Shown piece after piece: positions 1 through 8,536 of a stretch of 64,000 nucleotides of DNA. Position numbers and translations under genes: made by a program. Source of the DNA: CADEGL01 sp050180485 (GTDB lineage: Bacteria; Pseudomonadota; Alphaproteobacteria; CADEGL01). Position 1 is the stretch's first letter. Each line of letters starts with the position of its first letter. The DNA is taken from contig JBFXED010000014.1 in assembly GCA_050180485.1 (NCBI GenBank), forward strand, positions 26,985-90,984, given 5' to 3'. The notes below the pieces were generated by a model. It was not told where the DNA came from. It did no database searches and was given only the letters and a program-made list of their open reading frames with translations.

Positions 1-336
1 ACGGATCTGACCCTCGACCGTGTCGCCGGTGCGGAGGCCGAAGCGGCGCACCTGGCTCGGTGAGACGTAGATGTCGTCAGGACCCGGCAGATAGTTAGCC
101 TCAGGCGAGCGCAGGAAGCCGAAGCCATCCTGCAACGTCTCAAGCACGCCATCGCCGTGGATGGGGACCTCGTTGTCGGCGAGCTGCTTCAGGATCGCGA
201 ACATCATGTCCTGCTTGCGCAGGTTGCTCGCATTTTCGATCTTCAGCTCTTCCGCGAAGCTTAACAGCTCAGCGGGCGTCTTTTTCTTGAGGTCCTGGAG
301 GTAGAGTCCCTTGTCCTTCGCGGACTGGAGATTCAT
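1..336 (-). CDS. rho: Transcription termination factor Rho (N-terminal part, cut by window edge)
   Basis: Only the first 112 codons are in the window; the rest lies beyond base 1. The N-terminus carries the helical Rho_N domain (roughly residues 12-50, with LQDLKKKTPAELL) followed by the start of the cold-shock-like RNA-binding domain (DGFGFLRSP, then DDIYVSPSQVRRFGLRTGD). Rho is the hexameric RNA helicase that ends transcription of untranslated RNA. It is followed on the same strand by hemJ, hemH and hemE upstream, the alphaproteobacterial origin-proximal order. The ATG at 336-334 is chosen because it gives the usual Rho N-terminus. Confidence 0.95.
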   Translation of the reverse strand, partial: MNLQSAKDKGLYLQDLKKKTPAELLSFAEELKIENASNLRKQDMMFAILKQLADNEVPIHGDGVLETLQDGFGFLRSPEANYLPGPDDIYVSPSQVRRFGLRTGDTVEGQIR

Positions 337-528
337 GGCATTTCCGCCTTTCGGCGCCGCTTGATAATGGGGAGGAAAGCGCTTCTGCCTAGGCCGGTGT
401 GGCTGCGGCATGTCCAGGCGGGAGGACCGCACGGACGGGTCTAAGACCTAAACGAAGCGAAGGGGTAGGTGGTTCGGAACGAAAGGAAATATAGGCCAAT
501 CTCGGCCGCGCGCCAAGGGCCTCTGGGC

Positions 529-978
529 TTAGAAGGGACGCGCGACCACGAAAATCACGATGCCGATCATCAGAATTGTCGGGGCTTCGTTCATGATTTT
601 GTAAAACCGGGCGGAGCGGCGGTTGCGGTCGGCGGCGAAATCCTTCCGCCAGGCCGCCATCAGATGATGCAAGACCGTCAAGGCAACTACAAAAAGCAGC
701 TTTACGGGAAACCAGCCCCTTTGCCAAAGCACCGGTCCCTGTACCACTGCTAGTAGGATACCAAAGACATACGTCGCACCCATGGCGGGATTCATGATCC
801 CGCGCAACAGGCGACGCTCCATAATCTTGAAGGTCTCCGACGCTTCGCCGCCAGGCTCCGCCGCCGCGTGATAGGCGAACAGGCGGGGCAGATAGAGAAG
901 GCCCGCCATCCACGAGATCACGCTGACGATGTGGGCCACCTTGAGCCACGGATAGACGCCGGTCAGCCATTCGATCAT
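529..978 (-). CDS. hemJ: Protoporphyrinogen IX oxidase HemJ
   Basis: 149-residue integral membrane protein with about four hydrophobic helices, of the HemJ (UPF0093) family, which oxidises protoporphyrinogen IX to protoporphyrin IX in bacteria lacking HemY or HemG. The conserved His is in LKVAHIVSVISW (about residue 16) and the conserved Lys in FPVKLLFV. The ATG at 978 overlaps the hemH stop by four bases (ATGA), which suggests translational coupling and outweighs a longer in-frame start at 1026. Product and substrate link directly to ferrochelatase, encoded just upstream. Confidence 0.93.
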   Translation of the reverse strand: MIEWLTGVYPWLKVAHIVSVISWMAGLLYLPRLFAYHAAAEPGGEASETFKIMERRLLRGIMNPAMGATYVFGILLAVVQGPVLWQRGWFPVKLLFVVALTVLHHLMAAWRKDFAADRNRRSARFYKIMNEAPTILMIGIVIFVVARPF

Positions 979-2009
979 GACGGTTTTGCCTCCGAGCAGG
1001 GGCATCCGGCGCGATCCGCGGGGCATAGACGCGCATTTTCAGCGGATATCAGCGGCACATTCGCAGTTACGGCCGCCCGTACCAGATCCGCCAGCCCAGC
1101 GATGAAGTGCGCATGGGTCGCAACTGCAGGCACCCGGATATAACCCGGCACGCCCGCGCGCTCGGCGCGGTGGCGATACTCGACGTCCAGTTCAACCAGG
1201 GTCTCGGAGTGTTCGGAGACAAAGGCGATAGGCACCACGAGGATGGGCACGCCGTGCCGGCCGGCGCGGTCGATCTCGTCTTCCGTCGAAGGGCCGATCC
1301 ATTCCAAGGGGCCGACCCGGCTCTGATAGCAGATCGACCAGTCGATACCGCCACCGAGCACTGAGACGACGGCTTCGACCGTGCGTTCGACCTGCCATTG
1401 ATAGGGATCGCCGCCGGCGATGACTTTCTTGGGCAGGCCGTGGGCGGAGAAGAGGATGCGCGGCTTGCCTACTGGCCCTGCCTGCGCGAGCGCGGCACGG
1501 ATCAGATCGGCGACGGCGCCGACCCAACCGTCTTGGCGCGGATAGCAGCAGATGGCATGGATCGGCGCGGAAAGGCCCGCCCGTGCCGCCGCCTGCCGCC
1601 AATCGGCGAAAGAGGATCCCGTCGTCGTGCCGGAAAATTGCGGGTAGAGCGGCAAGAGGACGATGCGATCCGGCGCATAGCGCTTCACCGCTGCCACGCA
1701 CTCAGCACTCATCGGGTGCCAGTAGCGCATGGAGACGAAAACCCGCGCCTCACTACCCAATATAACCTGCAGCGCAGCCGCCTGGGCGTTTGTGTTGGCG
1801 AGAAGGGGCGAGCCGCCGCCCAATTGTTCGTAGATCGGGATCGCCTTGCGTGCGCGCAAGGTAGAGATCAGTCGTGCCAGCAACCAGCGCACCGGACCCG
1901 GCACCGAGAGGATCGCCGGATCACTGAACATGTTCTTGAGAAACGGACGAACCGACGACGGCTTGTCCGGGGCGCCGAGGTTGAGAAGGACGACAGCCGT
2001 GCGCGCCAT
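975..2009 (-). CDS. hemH: Ferrochelatase
   Basis: 344 residues; inserts Fe2+ into protoporphyrin IX, the last step of protoheme synthesis. The catalytic His lies in FSAHGLPKK (H190) and the conserved Glu in FVSEHSETLVELD (E269). The C-terminus has Cys329, Cys336 and Cys338 (C-x6-C-x-C) and there are internal Cys154 and Cys155. This is the pattern of the [2Fe-2S] ferrochelatases described from Caulobacter, so a cluster is likely here (inference). The gene starts one base after hemE ends and overlaps hemJ by four bases, so hemE-hemH-hemJ is one unit. Confidence 0.97.
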   Translation of the reverse strand: MARTAVVLLNLGAPDKPSSVRPFLKNMFSDPAILSVPGPVRWLLARLISTLRARKAIPIYEQLGGGSPLLANTNAQAAALQVILGSEARVFVSMRYWHPMSAECVAAVKRYAPDRIVLLPLYPQFSGTTTGSSFADWRQAAARAGLSAPIHAICCYPRQDGWVGAVADLIRAALAQAGPVGKPRILFSAHGLPKKVIAGGDPYQWQVERTVEAVVSVLGGGIDWSICYQSRVGPLEWIGPSTEDEIDRAGRHGVPILVVPIAFVSEHSETLVELDVEYRHRAERAGVPGYIRVPAVATHAHFIAGLADLVRAAVTANVPLISAENARLCPADRAGCPCSEAKPS

Positions 2010-2010
2010 C

Positions 2011-3075
2011 TCAGGCCCGCCAGCTCTTGATCAGCGCCGACAGCTCGGCCACATGGGCGGGCGGTGTCTGCGGCACGATGCCATGGCCGAGATTGAAAAC
2101 AAATGGACCCTTGCCAAGCGCGATCAAAATTCGCTCCGCGTCCGCGCGCATGACCGCGCCACCCGCGACCACCGCCATCGGATCAAGGTTACCCTGTACG
2201 GCTCCTATCGGCTGCAACGTCTGAGCCGCCCAGACAGGATCGACCGTCGTATCGATACCAATGCAGTTCACACCTGTTTCTTCCGCATAGCGCCGATAAA
2301 GGGATCCTGCACCACGTGGAAATCCAATGACCAGAGCATTCGGATGCCGGGCGCGGATTCCCTCGACGATGCGACGTGCCGGCTCAATCACCCACCGCGC
2401 GAACTGATCCGGGCTCAACGCTCCTGCCCAGGTGTCGAACAACTGCACTGCATCCGCGCCGGCCGCGATTTGGTGATCAAGATAGGAAATCGTCACCTCG
2501 ACAAGCATGTCGACCAACCGCGCGAACGACTCGGGGTCGCTATAGGCCCACCCCTTGGTCGCCGCGAAATCCCGACTAGAGCCACCCTCGACCATGTAGG
2601 TCGCGACTGTCCATGGCGCGCCCGCGAAGCCGATCAGTGCAACCTTGGGATCGAGCTGCCGCCGGACCAGCCGCACCGTCTCCATGACCGGTGCCATGAC
2701 GGAAGTTGCGGCCTCTAGCCTCAAGCGCGACAAATCCTTCTCTCCACGCACCGGATCAAGTCGCGGTCCTTCCCCCTCTACGAAGCGCACTCCCACGCCA
2801 AGCCCATGTGGCACCACCAGGATGTCCGAAAACAAGATCGCCGCATCCATACCGAACCGCTCGATCGGCTGCAGAGTCACCCGCGCCGCCAGCTCGGGCG
2901 TATAGCAGAGCTTGAGAAAGTCCGGCACCTTGGCACGGATTTCCCGGTACTCCGGCAGATACCGCCCAGCCTGACGCATAAACCAGAACGGCGGACGTTC
3001 CATCGCCTGGCCTGCCAGTGCGGCCACAAAGCGAGTCTGGTTCGGATTCCGCACGGAAGGTTTCGGGTTCGCCAT
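2011..3075 (-). CDS. hemE: Uroporphyrinogen decarboxylase
   Basis: 354 residues, full family length. Converts uroporphyrinogen III to coproporphyrinogen III in the cytoplasm. The signature RQAGRYLPEYR is at residues 34-44, the catalytic Asp in LFSDILVVPHGLG (D84), and the second signature GFAGAPWTVATYM follows at about 150. First gene of a leftward heme operon (hemE-hemH-hemJ). Its promoter must lie in the 376-base gap shared with the divergent ppsR. In Caulobacter hemE borders the chromosomal origin, which matches the neighbouring intergenic signals here. Confidence 0.97.
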   Translation of the reverse strand: MANPKPSVRNPNQTRFVAALAGQAMERPPFWFMRQAGRYLPEYREIRAKVPDFLKLCYTPELAARVTLQPIERFGMDAAILFSDILVVPHGLGVGVRFVEGEGPRLDPVRGEKDLSRLRLEAATSVMAPVMETVRLVRRQLDPKVALIGFAGAPWTVATYMVEGGSSRDFAATKGWAYSDPESFARLVDMLVEVTISYLDHQIAAGADAVQLFDTWAGALSPDQFARWVIEPARRIVEGIRARHPNALVIGFPRGAGSLYRRYAEETGVNCIGIDTTVDPVWAAQTLQPIGAVQGNLDPMAVVAGGAVMRADAERILIALGKGPFVFNLGHGIVPQTPPAHVAELSALIKSWRA

Positions 3076-3451
3076 CTTCCTTAAAGAGTATTTTAGATTC
3101 TTAGATGGTGGCAGTAGTTGTCGGCGGGATAACGGTGATTATTCTTTCGGGCCGATTCGCCCACAGGAAATCCGGCATCCGCTAGGAGGCTATGAAGACG
3201 CCGATCCCGTTGGGACGGAATCCTGGAAGGTCATGATTGGCGTCTTACCTAGCATCGCGGGGAAGCGGGAATTCCGTGGAAAACTTCGGTCTCAGGCGGT
3301 TTATACGCATCTTGCGGGACCATGCTATGTATTTATCCGCAAGCCGATTTCTTCCGGAGCGAATCCGGCCGAACGGGAACCGATCAAAGGCGGCTGAGGA
3401 TAAGCCATCATTTATCCCCGTCTCGCTGAAACGGCCAACAGGGGGGCCGGG
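3076..3451. other. Probable chromosomal replication origin (oriC)
   Basis: 376-base gap between divergent hemE and ppsR. Seen in the sequence: DnaA-box-like 9-mers TTATACGCA (3301-3309) and TTATCCGCA (3333-3341), each one mismatch from TTATNCACA and in the same orientation; TTATCCTCA on the minus strand (3403-3395), also one mismatch; weaker TTATCCCCG (3412-3420) and TTATCCCGC (minus, 3132-3124). An AT-rich stretch lies at 3079-3105 beside hemE and contains a half-good CtrA-like site (TTAA at 3081, seven bases, TTTA). Known: the Caulobacter and Rickettsia origins lie between hemE and the homologue of ppsR. Inference: this is oriC. The region also contains the two divergent promoters. Confidence 0.65.
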
Positions 3452-4270
3452 ATGAAAACCTTCCATCTTCACCTGGTTTCCGACTCGACCGGCGAAACCG
3501 TCGGCAATGTGGCGCGCGCCGCCCTGGTCCAGTTCGAGGAGGTGCGCACGATAGAGCACCTCTGGTCGATGGTGCGAACCGAACGCCAGCTCGACAAGGT
3601 GCTGGGGGCGATCGAGGCCGAACCTGGCATCGTCATGTTCACAGTTCTGAACGACCATCTGCGCACGCGCTTGCGCGCGGCTTGCGAACGGCTGGATGTT
3701 CCCTGCATCGCCGTGCTGGATCCCGTCATCCGGACGCTGGCCATGCATTTCGGCATGCAGGGCGGGGCCCGGCCGGGACGTCAGCATGCGCTGGATTCCG
3801 AGTATTTCCACCGCATCGAAGCGATGAACTTTGTCCTGACCCATGATGATGGGCAATCGACCCATGATTTGAATCAGGCCGATGTGGTTCTGGTCGGTGT
3901 GTCGCGCACGTCCAAAACGCCGACCTGCATCTATCTGGCGAACCGCGGCATCAAGGCGGCCAATATCCCGCTGGTGCCAGGCTTTCCCACGCCCGAGGAA
4001 CTTTTAAAGGCTGACCGGCCCTTGATCGTCGGCCTGACCAACGACCCGCAACGGCTGGTCGCCATCCGGCGCAACCGGCTGCGCATGATCGAGCATGACG
4101 CCGAGACCGAGTATGTCGATCTCGATGCCGTGAAGGCCGAGGTTGAGGCCGCGCGCCGCCTGTGCGCCGAGCATGGCTGGCCGGTCATCGACGTGACGCG
4201 CCGCTCGATCGAAGAGACGGCGGCGGCCATCATCCAGCTCCACAAAGAACGCCAACGGCAGGTCGGATGA
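3452..4270 (+). CDS. ppsR: Pyruvate, phosphate dikinase / PEP synthase regulatory protein (DUF299)
   Basis: 272 residues. This family is a bifunctional ADP-dependent Ser/Thr kinase and Pi-dependent pyrophosphorylase that switches PPDK or PEP synthase off and on. The N-terminus FHLHLVSDSTGET is characteristic, as is the P-loop-like GVSRTSKT at 149-156 and the THDDGQS stretch near 130. In Caulobacter and Rickettsia the homologue (RP001) is the first gene to the right of the origin. The stop overlaps the maf start (ATGA), opening a rightward ppsR-maf-aroE-coaE-dnaQ run. Whether the target is PPDK or PEP synthase cannot be told from this window. Confidence 0.93.
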   Translation: MKTFHLHLVSDSTGETVGNVARAALVQFEEVRTIEHLWSMVRTERQLDKVLGAIEAEPGIVMFTVLNDHLRTRLRAACERLDVPCIAVLDPVIRTLAMHFGMQGGARPGRQHALDSEYFHRIEAMNFVLTHDDGQSTHDLNQADVVLVGVSRTSKTPTCIYLANRGIKAANIPLVPGFPTPEELLKADRPLIVGLTNDPQRLVAIRRNRLRMIEHDAETEYVDLDAVKAEVEAARRLCAEHGWPVIDVTRRSIEETAAAIIQLHKERQRQVG

Positions 4271-4863
4271 ACAGTCTTATTCTGGCATCTACTAGCCCAT
4301 CGCGCCGGACGATGCTGTCAGCCGCGGGTGTTTCCTTTTCGTCCGAGGCGCCGGGCGTGGACGAGGATGCGGTCAAGGACAGCCTCAAGGGCGAGAACGC
4401 CACGCCGGCTGCCATCGCGGAAACGCTGGCGGAGCTGAAGGCGCGTAAGGTTTCGCTGCGTAACCCGGACGCCTTCGTGATCGGCGCAGACCAAGTGCTA
4501 GATTGCGATGGCACCTTGTACGACAAGCCGCCAAACTTGGCCGCAGCACGCCGGCAGCTTCAGAACTTGCGGGGCAAGACGCATCGGCTGACGGCCGCCG
4601 TCGTGGTGGCGCGCGGCGACGCGCGGCTGTGGCACCACACGCAAGTGGCGACATTACAGATGCGCCCCTTCACCGATGCGTTCCTCGACGGATATCTTGC
4701 CCGGGTGGGCGAGACCGCGTGTTGTTCCGTCGGCGCGTATCAGCTCGAAGGGCTGGGCGCGCAGCTTTTCTCGCGAATCGAGGGGGATTATTTCACCATC
4801 CTCGGGCTGCCGCTGTTGCCGCTCCTCGATTTCCTGCGTGGGCATAGACTGGTCGAAGCATGA
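4267..4863 (+). CDS. maf: Maf-family nucleoside triphosphate pyrophosphatase
   Basis: 198 residues. Maf proteins hydrolyse non-canonical or methylated NTPs to NMP and pyrophosphate. The N-terminal LASTSPSRR is the family hallmark, and VIGADQVLDCDG and the KTHRLTAAVV stretch fit the conserved core. The ATG at 4267 gives an ATGA overlap with ppsR and matches the normal N-terminus. The stop overlaps the aroE start by four bases. Which NTP is preferred (dTTP/UTP or m7GTP class) is not clear by eye. Confidence 0.92.
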   Translation: MNSLILASTSPSRRTMLSAAGVSFSSEAPGVDEDAVKDSLKGENATPAAIAETLAELKARKVSLRNPDAFVIGADQVLDCDGTLYDKPPNLAAARRQLQNLRGKTHRLTAAVVVARGDARLWHHTQVATLQMRPFTDAFLDGYLARVGETACCSVGAYQLEGLGAQLFSRIEGDYFTILGLPLLPLLDFLRGHRLVEA

Positions 4864-5708
4864 AACTCTCGGGCAAGGCCAAGGTCGCGGGTGTGATGGG
4901 CTGGCCGGTCGGCCATTCGCGTTCGCCTATGTTGCACGGCCACTGGCTGCGCCAATATGGGATCGACGGGGCCTATGTGCCCATGGCGGTGCGTCCCGAA
5001 AAGATCGGCCAGGCTCTGGCCGCGCTGCCGGCATTGGGTTTTGCCGGCTGCAACCTGACCTTGCCGCATAAGGAAACCTCGTTACCTCATTTGGCGGAGA
5101 TCGACGGTATCGCGCGGCGGATCGGCGCGGTGAATACGATCGTCGTGCGTGCGGATGGAACCCTGGCGGGCTCCAACACGGATGCCTTTGGTTTCCTTGA
5201 AAATCTCAAGGCTGGTGCGCCCGGCTGGCGCCCGAGTACCGGCCCTGCCGTTATGATCGGTGCGGGCGGCGCTGCCCGCGCGGTGGGCGTGGCGCTGATC
5301 GACGCTGGCGTGCCGGAGATCCGTATCCTCAACCGCACGCGCGCCCGGGCCGAAACGTTGGCCGAACAATTGGGTCCCCGTTGTCGCGCCTTGGATTGGA
5401 ACGCACGCGACACGTCGCTCGACGGCGCGGCGCTCCTGGTCAACACCTCAAGCCTGGGCATGGCGGGACAACCGGCGCTCGATCTCGCGCTCGATGCTTT
5501 GCCCAAGGATGCCGTGGTCAATGACATCGTTTATGTCCCGCTGGAAACGCCGTTGTTGGCTGACGCACGCCAGCGCGGGCATGCGGCGGTCGACGGGCTC
5601 GGCATGCTGTTGCACCAGGGGCGGCCGGGTTTCCACGCCTGGTTCGGCGTCGATCCCCAAGTAACGCGCGCTTTGTGGGACGAATTGGCGGCGGACATCA
5701 AAAAATGA
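4860..5708 (+). CDS. aroE: Shikimate dehydrogenase
   Basis: 282 residues. Reduces 3-dehydroshikimate to shikimate with NADPH in the aromatic amino acid pathway. The substrate-binding motif GHSRSPMLHG is near residue 18, the catalytic Lys in NLTLPHKE (about 71), NTDAFGF carries the conserved Asp, and GAGGAARAV (about 130) is the dinucleotide-binding loop followed by the NRTRARA motif typical of NADP-binding AroE. Overlaps maf upstream and coaE downstream by four bases each. Confidence 0.96.
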   Translation: MKLSGKAKVAGVMGWPVGHSRSPMLHGHWLRQYGIDGAYVPMAVRPEKIGQALAALPALGFAGCNLTLPHKETSLPHLAEIDGIARRIGAVNTIVVRADGTLAGSNTDAFGFLENLKAGAPGWRPSTGPAVMIGAGGAARAVGVALIDAGVPEIRILNRTRARAETLAEQLGPRCRALDWNARDTSLDGAALLVNTSSLGMAGQPALDLALDALPKDAVVNDIVYVPLETPLLADARQRGHAAVDGLGMLLHQGRPGFHAWFGVDPQVTRALWDELAADIKK

Positions 5709-6346
5709 AACGCCGCCCCATCCGCCTTGCCCTTACCGGTTCGATCGGAATGGGCAAGTCCACAGCAGCGGCCCAACTGCGCCGCTTGGGTGTGCCCGTC
5801 TACGACGCCGATGCGGCGGTCCATGCGCTGTTCGCGAAAGGCGGCGCCGCGGTCGAGCCGGTTGGAAAGGCCTTTCCGGGCGTCGTGGTCGACGGCGCCG
5901 TCGACCGAACCAAACTCGGCAAGATCGTCTTCGGCGATCCCGCCGCGCTCAAGCGGCTGGAGGGAATCGTCCATCCGCTCGTGCGCGGCTCCGAGAAACG
6001 CTTCAGCCGTCGCATGGCCGCACGTGGCGCGCGGCTTTTGGCCTTCGACATTCCCCTCCTGTTCGAGACCGGCGGAGAACGGCGCTACGACGCCTGCGTT
6101 GTGATCAGCGCGCCCCGCTTCGTGCAGGAGGCGCGCGTGCTGCGCCGGCCCGGCATGACGCGCGAACGGTTGGCTGCCATCCGCGCCCGTCAGACACCCG
6201 ACCGGGAAAAACGCCGTCTCGCGGATTTCGTGGTGCCAAGCGGCCTTGGCAAACGCGCCGCGTTCGACCGGCTCGCCTCCATCGTGCGCCTTTTAAGCGG
6301 GCCCTATGCAACCAAATGGCTTCGCGCGCGCCGCGCCGTCCGCTAG
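5705..6346 (+). CDS. coaE: Dephospho-CoA kinase
   Basis: 213 residues. Phosphorylates dephospho-CoA at the 3' hydroxyl, the last step of coenzyme A synthesis. P-loop GSIGMGKST is at the N-terminus, VYDADAAVH carries the conserved Asp of the CoA-binding region, and the lid region has RRPGMTRERLAAIRARQ. The ATG at 5705 is chosen over an upstream in-frame start at 5675 because it overlaps the aroE stop (ATGA) and puts the P-loop in its usual place. Confidence 0.95.
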   Translation: MKRRPIRLALTGSIGMGKSTAAAQLRRLGVPVYDADAAVHALFAKGGAAVEPVGKAFPGVVVDGAVDRTKLGKIVFGDPAALKRLEGIVHPLVRGSEKRFSRRMAARGARLLAFDIPLLFETGGERRYDACVVISAPRFVQEARVLRRPGMTRERLAAIRARQTPDREKRRLADFVVPSGLGKRAAFDRLASIVRLLSGPYATKWLRARRAVR

Positions 6347-6355
6347 AATTCATCC

Positions 6356-7027
6356 ATGCGTGAAGTTGTTTTTGACACGGAAACCACCGGTCTTGACCCC
6401 GAATCGGGCCACCGCGTGGTCGAGATCGGTTGCCTCGAGCTGTTTAACCACTTGCCCACGGGGCGCAGCTTTCAGCGCTATCTCAATCCGGAACGGGACA
6501 TGCCGGAGGGCGCGTTCGCGGTTCATGGGCTCAGCGCCGAGTTCCTGTCTACTCATCCGGTTTTTGAGAAAGTTGCGGACGACTTCTTAGCCTTCGTCGG
6601 CGATTCGCGCCTGATCATCCATAACGCGGCGTTCGACCTGAAATTCATGAACGCCGAGCTGAGACGGGTGAACCGCACGCTTCTGGATGCCGCGCGGGCG
6701 GTCGACACGGTGGAGATGGCGCGGCGCAAGTTCCCCGGCGCACCGGCCAGCCTGGATGCGCTTTGCAAGCGCTTCAACATCGATAATTCCCAGCGCACCA
6801 AGCATGGCGCGCTGCTCGATGCCGAGCTTCTGGCCGAGGTCTACCTGGAATTGGTCGGCGGCCGTCAGGCCACGCTTGGTTTGGCCGGCGCGGAGCTGGT
6901 GGCCGAGGCCCAGGAGATCATCGCACGAACACATCGTCCGCCGCGGCCCCACGGGCCCACGGTGGAGGAGCAGGCCGCGCACCAAGCCCTTCTCGCCAAG
7001 ATCAAGGATCCGATCTGGCTGGCCTAG
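6356..7027 (+). CDS. dnaQ: DNA polymerase III epsilon subunit (3'-5' exonuclease)
   Basis: 223 residues. Proofreading exonuclease of the replicative polymerase, DEDDh type. Exo I is VFDTETTGLDP at the N-terminus (D7, E9), Exo II is IHNAAFDLKFMN (about 86), and Exo III is HGALLDAELLAEVYLEL (about 150). The C-terminal tail (about 180-223) is the part that normally contacts the alpha subunit. Last of the five rightward genes from the putative origin; converges on secB with nine bases between stops. Confidence 0.96.
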   Translation: MREVVFDTETTGLDPESGHRVVEIGCLELFNHLPTGRSFQRYLNPERDMPEGAFAVHGLSAEFLSTHPVFEKVADDFLAFVGDSRLIIHNAAFDLKFMNAELRRVNRTLLDAARAVDTVEMARRKFPGAPASLDALCKRFNIDNSQRTKHGALLDAELLAEVYLELVGGRQATLGLAGAELVAEAQEIIARTHRPPRPHGPTVEEQAAHQALLAKIKDPIWLA

Positions 7028-7036
7028 GTAGCCGGC

Positions 7037-7507
7037 TCAGGCCTGGCCCGCGGTCTGCGCGCCCAGCTTCTGCTGATAGAGCTGCACGAAATCGATGGGC
7101 TGGATCAGGAGCGGGGGCAGGCTGCTCTCGCGCGTCAGGTCGGCGACGATCGCCCGCGCGAAGGGGAAGATCAGGCGCGGCGCCTCGATGAGAAGCGCGG
7201 GCTGCAGCGCTTCCTTCGGAATATTGACGGCCTCGAACACGGCTCCGTAGGACAGTTCGACCACGAAGATTTCCTCGCCTTCGCGCTCGGCCTTCACGTT
7301 GATCGACAAAACGATTTCGTACTCGTTGGCCGTAGGCAAAGGCCGCGCATTGACGTCGATGTTGACCGTCACGGCCGGTGACTGCGTCAAGCGGCGGAAA
7401 ATGTCCGGCGCGTGCGGAATCTCGAAGCTGAGATCCTTCACATACTGCGCCTTCACGGAAAAACTCATCTGCGCAGGCGCTGGTGCGGCTTGCGGGGTGT
7501 CGGCCAT
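7037..7507 (-). CDS. secB: Protein-export chaperone SecB
   Basis: 156 residues. Tetrameric cytoplasmic chaperone that holds preproteins unfolded and hands them to SecA. FSVKAQYVKDLSFEIPHAPDIF near the N-terminus and the SYGAVFEAVNIP and LIFPFARAIVADL stretches are typical. The region before residue 12 is an Ala/Pro/Gln-rich tail, common in alphaproteobacterial SecB. Convergent with dnaQ; divergent from the ABC permease gene with a 150-base gap that must hold both promoters. Confidence 0.95.
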   Translation of the reverse strand: MADTPQAAPAPAQMSFSVKAQYVKDLSFEIPHAPDIFRRLTQSPAVTVNIDVNARPLPTANEYEIVLSINVKAEREGEEIFVVELSYGAVFEAVNIPKEALQPALLIEAPRLIFPFARAIVADLTRESSLPPLLIQPIDFVQLYQQKLGAQTAGQA

Positions 7508-7657
7508 GAAATCTGCCTTTCTCGAATGCGGTCAGGCGATGGCTAACACGGGGTGCCGGATCGGGCAACCGCTTCCGGCCTGATCCTACGCCATGCTAGG
7601 TTTCGGACAGGGGACGGATCGTGGCCAATGACGTGGGCCAACGATAAGGGGCGATCG

Positions 7658-8536
7658 ATGTCCGTGGTGGCCGAGCAAGAGCGGTTGATCGCACGCGATG
7701 CGCGCCGGGAGCGCGACCGGCTCCTGGCTCTCATGCTGCCCGCGCTGACGTTGGTGGCGATTCTCTTGCTCCTGCCGCTCGGCTGGCTCACCTGGCAATC
7801 CTTCGTCGGCGATTCGGGCCTGACATCCGAGCACTATGCCCGTCTGATCGAGGACTCGACCTACTCGAAAAGCTTTGTGCTCACCTTTGAGATCAGCACG
7901 CTGGTGACGGCGCTAGCGATTCTGCTCGGCTACCCCCTGAGCTATATGCTGTGCCAGCTGCCGCCCCGCTGGGCGGCGTTCGGCCTGGCCCTCGTCATCG
8001 TGCCGTTCTGGACCAGTCTCTTGGTCCGCACCTATGCCTGGATGGTGCTGTTGCAACGCCGCGGCCTCATCAACAAGACACTTCTCGACCTTGGCGTCAT
8101 CGACCAACCGCTGGCTTTCGTACACAACATAACGGGCACCACGATCGGCATGCTGCATATCATGCTGCCGTTCATGGTCCTGCCGCTCTACGCCACGATG
8201 CGCGCGATCGATCCCGAGCTGATGCGCGCGGCGGCCAATCTCGGCGGCAACCCGCGCTATGCGTTCTGGCGCGTGTTCTTTCCGCTCTCGCGCCCGGGAC
8301 TTCTGGCCGGCACGACCCTGGTTTTCGTCATCTGCCTTGGCTTCTATGTAACGCCCGAGCTGTTGGGCGGCGGCCGCGTCGTGATGGTTTCGATGCTGGT
8401 CCAGCGCAACGTCGAGCTTTATTTCCAGTGGGGTGCCGCCAGCTCCGTCGCGGTAGTCTTGTTGATCATCGTTTTCGCGGCCTTCGCGTTCTTGAACCGC
8501 TTCCTGGCGGTCGAGCGCGTGTTCGGAGCGCGCTGA
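7658..8536 (+). CDS. Spermidine/putrescine-type ABC transporter permease (PotB-like)
   Basis: 292 residues with about six transmembrane helices (first around 25-45). The EAA loop common to importer permeases is seen in ELMRAAANLGGNPRYAFWRVFFPLSRPGLLAG. Similarity is to the PotB/PotH group, which imports polyamines, but the real substrate is not fixed by sequence. The ATG at 7658 follows AAGGGG at good spacing; an in-frame ATG at 7628 is possible. The stop shares one base with the next start (TGATG), so the two permeases are coupled. The partner ATPase and binding protein lie just downstream on the opposite strand. Confidence 0.88.
   Translation: MSVVAEQERLIARDARRERDRLLALMLPALTLVAILLLLPLGWLTWQSFVGDSGLTSEHYARLIEDSTYSKSFVLTFEISTLVTALAILLGYPLSYMLCQLPPRWAAFGLALVIVPFWTSLLVRTYAWMVLLQRRGLINKTLLDLGVIDQPLAFVHNITGTTIGMLHIMLPFMVLPLYATMRAIDPELMRAAANLGGNPRYAFWRVFFPLSRPGLLAGTTLVFVICLGFYVTPELLGGGRVVMVSMLVQRNVELYFQWGAASSVAVVLLIIVFAAFAFLNRFLAVERVFGAR

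Noticed and set aside
3237..3455. 72-codon frame inside the hemE-ppsR gap
   Set aside because: It covers the DnaA-box-like sites, has no ribosome-binding site and runs into the ppsR start; the product looks random.
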